Assembly (NCBI RefSeq): GCF_014650875.1
Contig: NZ_BMVU01000063.1
Span: 1-33,684 of the forward strand
Direction of reading: 5' to 3'
DNA from: Streptomyces minutiscleroticus
GTDB taxonomy: Bacteria > Actinomycetota > Actinomycetes > Streptomycetales > Streptomycetaceae
DNA length: 33,684 nucleotides
A program made the translations under genes and the position numbers. This document shows, piece after piece, positions 31,367 through 33,684 of the stretch. The first letter of the stretch is position 1, and each line of letters begins with the position of its first letter. Below the pieces are notes generated by a model, which saw nothing but the letters and a program-made list of their open reading frames with translations, was not told where the DNA came from and did not search any database.

Positions 31367-31915
31367 GTGAGCGCACAGGACCACCAGCAGCCACGGCGGG
31401 ATGCCGGCGTGCACATTCCGGGGACCGACTACGTGCCCCACTACACCCCACCCGCCTGGTATCAGCAGCGCCCACAGGACGCCGAGCCGCCCATCCCGTG
31501 GCACTCCGTCGCCCCGCCCCGCTCCCTCGAGCCGGGCTGCCATGTGTGCGGGGCCCGGCCGGTCGCCCACGCGGAGGTCCGCGCGCACACCGGGCTGCTG
31601 TTCTTCGGCTGGAGCCGCAGCGTCGGTGAACCGCTGTGCCGGCAGTGCGGCATCTCGCTGGTACGGACGATGACGACCCAGACCCTGTGCCGCGGCTGGT
31701 GGGGACTGCTGGGTCTGCTGTTCCACACCCCAGTGGCGCTGGCGGAGAACGCGGCCGCCTACCGCAAGTACCGGGCGCTGGCGCCCCCCACGCCGGTACC
31801 GGGACGCCGGCCGCTGCACCTGGGCAAACCGGTCCTGCGCCGGCCGCAGGTGTATGTGGCCCTCGTGCCCCTGATCTGGGCGATCGTCCTGATCTCCAGC
31901 ATCGCGCTGCGCTGA
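31367..31915 (+). CDS. Membrane protein with an N-terminal zinc-ribbon-like region
   Basis: A 182-aa protein. The first 60 residues are Pro-rich, then CHVCGARP (about 64) and CRQCGISL (about 96) give two Cys pairs about 30 residues apart, a probable zinc ribbon. WWGLLGLLFHTPVAL is hydrophobic, and a C-terminal transmembrane helix covers VYVALVPLIWAIVLISS. The Cys domain should be on the cytosolic side if the two hydrophobic parts form a hairpin. GTG 31367 has a repeated GGAGGA site. It is the last gene before a terminator and so closes the operon. The function is unknown. Confidence 0.75.
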   Translation: MSAQDHQQPRRDAGVHIPGTDYVPHYTPPAWYQQRPQDAEPPIPWHSVAPPRSLEPGCHVCGARPVAHAEVRAHTGLLFFGWSRSVGEPLCRQCGISLVRTMTTQTLCRGWWGLLGLLFHTPVALAENAAAYRKYRALAPPTPVPGRRPLHLGKPVLRRPQVYVALVPLIWAIVLISSIALR

Positions 31916-31923
31916 GCAGCAGA

Positions 31924-31963
31924 AAGGGGCGGAACCACGGTTCCCCAACCGCTTCCGCCCCTT
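31924..31963. terminator. Terminator closing the ATP-grasp cluster
   Basis: AAGGGGCGGAA (31924-31934) pairs exactly with TTCCGCCCCTT (31953-31963) around an 18-base loop, starting 9 bases past the stop at 31915. It marks the likely end of the plus-strand operon. Confidence 0.65.
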
Positions 31964-32111
31964 GCGCCGGCCACCCGGTCCCCACCAGGCGCCGACGCAC
32001 TTCCACTGCCGGATAAGGGCTGCCACCCCGACTCCAGCGACTGGTTCTGACCGAACCCACAAGACCCATCAGGCCTCGTGCTGCCGCGAGGCACGCCCCG
32101 CAACAGGACCC

Positions 32112-33518
32112 ATGATGCCCGAGGACTCCACTACACGCCACACCCGGCAGGCACAAGACCGCGTCAACGGCCCCGAAGACGACAGCCGTTCACACGGTGC
32201 TTTCACGCTGATACAGGCTGCACGCGACCACGAGGCCCACACCACCGCCTCCCGGCAGCTGCGGCGCCCCGGCGAGTACCTGGACGCGGTCCGCTACATG
32301 GTCCGCCACCATCCGCGCGCCACCCAGACCACCATCCGGCTGGCCGAAGCGCTGGCCGCCCGCATGCCCCGCGGCCGGCACGGCCACATCCCCTTCTGCG
32401 TCGACACCACCGCCCGCGAGCTCGGCCTCAAACGCCGCACCGTCCTCTACCACGCCCGCTATCTGCGCGAACTGGGGTTGCTCGTGTACGTGGAGCACGG
32501 CTCGAGACGCAACGTCATGCGCACCCGGCACGGCGCCAACTGGACTCGCGAGCACGGCTACCGCGGTACGGCCACCATCTTTGCTCCGGTGGCTCCCCGA
32601 GCCTGGGACGACGCGCGCGGCCACCGCATCCGGGGCCAGGGCTACACGGCTCGCCTGGTGGGCTACACCGCCATGGCCCGCTCTGCCGCCGGCAACGCGC
32701 GGACGCCATGCCCGGACACCACCAGTGCGTGCACCCCTTCTGTGATGCCACCTCAGCCCCGTATTTCAGGTGCTGGAGGGAGAGAGAACAAAGACAGCAC
32801 GCGCAGACCCGCGAGCCGTACCAGTAATCGCTCTCACCGTCCCAAGGGCACCACCGGCTGGACGGCCGGCCAGACGGCCGCCGCGATCAGCGACGCCCGC
32901 TTCGTCCAACTGCACACCTGGTGGACCCAGGGCGCCTGCGTGCGCCAGCTGGCCTACGCGCTGCGCCCGCTGATCCACGCCGGATGGAACGGCTCCGATA
33001 TCGCGCGCGAGCTCGCCCGCTGGACCGTTCCCCTGCGGCCGCGCGACGTCGCCGCCTACGTCGCCTCCGAGATCCGCCGCCGCGCCAACACCGGCACCCT
33101 GTACCTGCCCGATGGCCTGGTCACCCCCTATCGGCAGCCTGCGGTATCCACCTGGGACGACAATGAGACGCCGTTCGGACCCCGGTACGCACGCATGCAA
33201 GCCTGGAAGGAGCGCGCCTTCAGGCCCGCGGCCGCCCGCGCGGCATCCGCTCTGCAGCAGATGAGGCAGGCGCTCGCCGCCCGGCCCGGCCGCCGCCCCC
33301 GCGCAGCCCGCCCGAACGGCGTGCCGGGAGCGCATCCGGAGAACGTGCGGCTGACCCGCGCCGAAATCGACACTCTGATGGAGCGCTCCGCTGCAATTCC
33401 GGCCTGCACCACGCTGTGGGACGAGACCGAGCAGGCAGCGGAGCAGCGCGTCGAACGGGAGGGACACAGCACCTGGTGGGAGTACGCGCCTTCCGCGGCC
33501 ACCGATCCGTTTCAGTAG
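32112..33518 (+). CDS. Streptomyces helix-turn-helix / Rep-like protein
   Basis: A 468-aa soluble protein. Residues about 60-150 contain a winged-helix-like DNA-binding part (TTARELGLKRRTVLYHARYL, RELGLLVYVEHGSRRNVM). A Ser/Arg-rich linker (about 200-250) leads to a second helical domain (DARFVQLHTWWTQGACVRQL, DVAAYVASEIRRR). Proteins of this layout occur in many copies in Streptomyces genomes and plasmids and are called transcriptional regulators or replication proteins; I cannot choose between these. ATG 32112 is used; ATG 32115 and upstream in-frame codons are alternatives, with no strong ribosome site. The 3' end overlaps the next gene on the opposite strand by seven bases. Confidence 0.7.
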   Translation: MMPEDSTTRHTRQAQDRVNGPEDDSRSHGAFTLIQAARDHEAHTTASRQLRRPGEYLDAVRYMVRHHPRATQTTIRLAEALAARMPRGRHGHIPFCVDTTARELGLKRRTVLYHARYLRELGLLVYVEHGSRRNVMRTRHGANWTREHGYRGTATIFAPVAPRAWDDARGHRIRGQGYTARLVGYTAMARSAAGNARTPCPDTTSACTPSVMPPQPRISGAGGRENKDSTRRPASRTSNRSHRPKGTTGWTAGQTAAAISDARFVQLHTWWTQGACVRQLAYALRPLIHAGWNGSDIARELARWTVPLRPRDVAAYVASEIRRRANTGTLYLPDGLVTPYRQPAVSTWDDNETPFGPRYARMQAWKERAFRPAAARAASALQQMRQALAARPGRRPRAARPNGVPGAHPENVRLTRAEIDTLMERSAAIPACTTLWDETEQAAEQRVEREGHSTWWEYAPSAATDPFQ

Positions 33519-33684
33519 GACAGCAGGCCGCCGCCCCGGGTGGTGATGGGGTGATCCTGCAGGACGTCGTCGGCGATGCCAAAGCCGTCCGTCAGGGTCA
33601 TCGCGTGCGGGGCCAGTTCCTCGACGAGGGCCTCGGTGAGGTCGGGGAGGTGGCGGACCTGGTCGGCGGTGAGGGCGCCGTCGG
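33512..33684 (-). CDS. C-terminus of an acyl-CoA dehydrogenase/oxidase-like protein (partial)
   Basis: The minus-strand frame enters from the window edge and stops at 33514-33512. The visible 56 residues include LTEALVEELAPHAMTLTDGF, then GIADDVLQDHPI, a pattern seen near the C-terminal end of acyl-CoA oxidases and dehydrogenases. No catalytic residue is in view, so the family is tentative. It converges on the Rep-like gene with a seven-base overlap. It could feed fatty-acyl chemistry unrelated to the cluster. Confidence 0.5.
   Translation of the reverse strand, partial: DGALTADQVRHLPDLTEALVEELAPHAMTLTDGFGIADDVLQDHPITTRGGGLLSY

Overview
The window looks like an accessory stretch of a Streptomyces-type actinobacterial replicon. 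Base composition is very GC-rich, third codon positions are mostly G/C, and GTG starts with GGAGG-type ribosome sites are common. The families present are typical of Streptomyces: RsbW-like ATPases, XRE/MmyB regulators, a gamma-butyrolactone-receptor-type TetR protein, an RppA-like type III polyketide synthase and a DUF6415-like protein. No rRNA, tRNA or CRISPR array was seen.

Region 1 (1-4569) is decayed. It has a gene tail, a STAS-domain anti-sigma-factor antagonist, a long non-coding stretch with diverged repeats, an IS30-family element whose transposase carries two frameshifts, and an IS256-family remnant that cuts an unknown gene.

Region 2 (4570-9873, minus strand) holds four genes read as one direction: an unknown 329-aa protein, an APC amino acid/amine permease, a glutamine-synthetase-fold gamma-glutamyl ligase and an APH-fold protein whose catalytic loop is lost. 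A role in uptake and gamma-glutamylation of an amine or amino acid is inferred. Region 3 (10049-12858, minus strand) is regulatory: a TPR-like XRE regulator, then a tight set of a small protein, a DUF6415-like protein, an RsbW-like ATPase and a small membrane peptide. A striking double palindrome lies in front of that set.

Region 4 (13609-17118) is one large STAND/NB-ARC NTPase with two N-terminal membrane helices and about 14 near-identical WD40 repeats. Region 5 (17445-20190, minus strand) has an unknown protein, an XRE-MmyB regulator and a type III PKS. Region 6 (20719-21441) is a ScbR/ArpA-type TetR regulator, followed by about 1.2 kb without a clear gene.

Region 7 (22622-31915, plus strand) is the most unusual part. 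A possible 64-aa peptide gene, an MFS exporter, a complete ATP-grasp ligase, a catalytically stripped ATP-grasp paralogue, a stand-alone TrpA-like lyase and a FemAB/GNAT-like acyltransferase are interleaved with three small secreted proteins, a lipoprotein and a membrane protein. Stable hairpins follow each of the three small secreted genes. With the type III PKS, the pathway-type regulators and the TetR receptor next door, this reads as an undescribed biosynthetic or peptide-modifying system; the product is unknown. The window ends with a Streptomyces HTH/Rep-like protein that overlaps, tail to tail, a gene with an acyl-CoA dehydrogenase/oxidase-like C-terminus.
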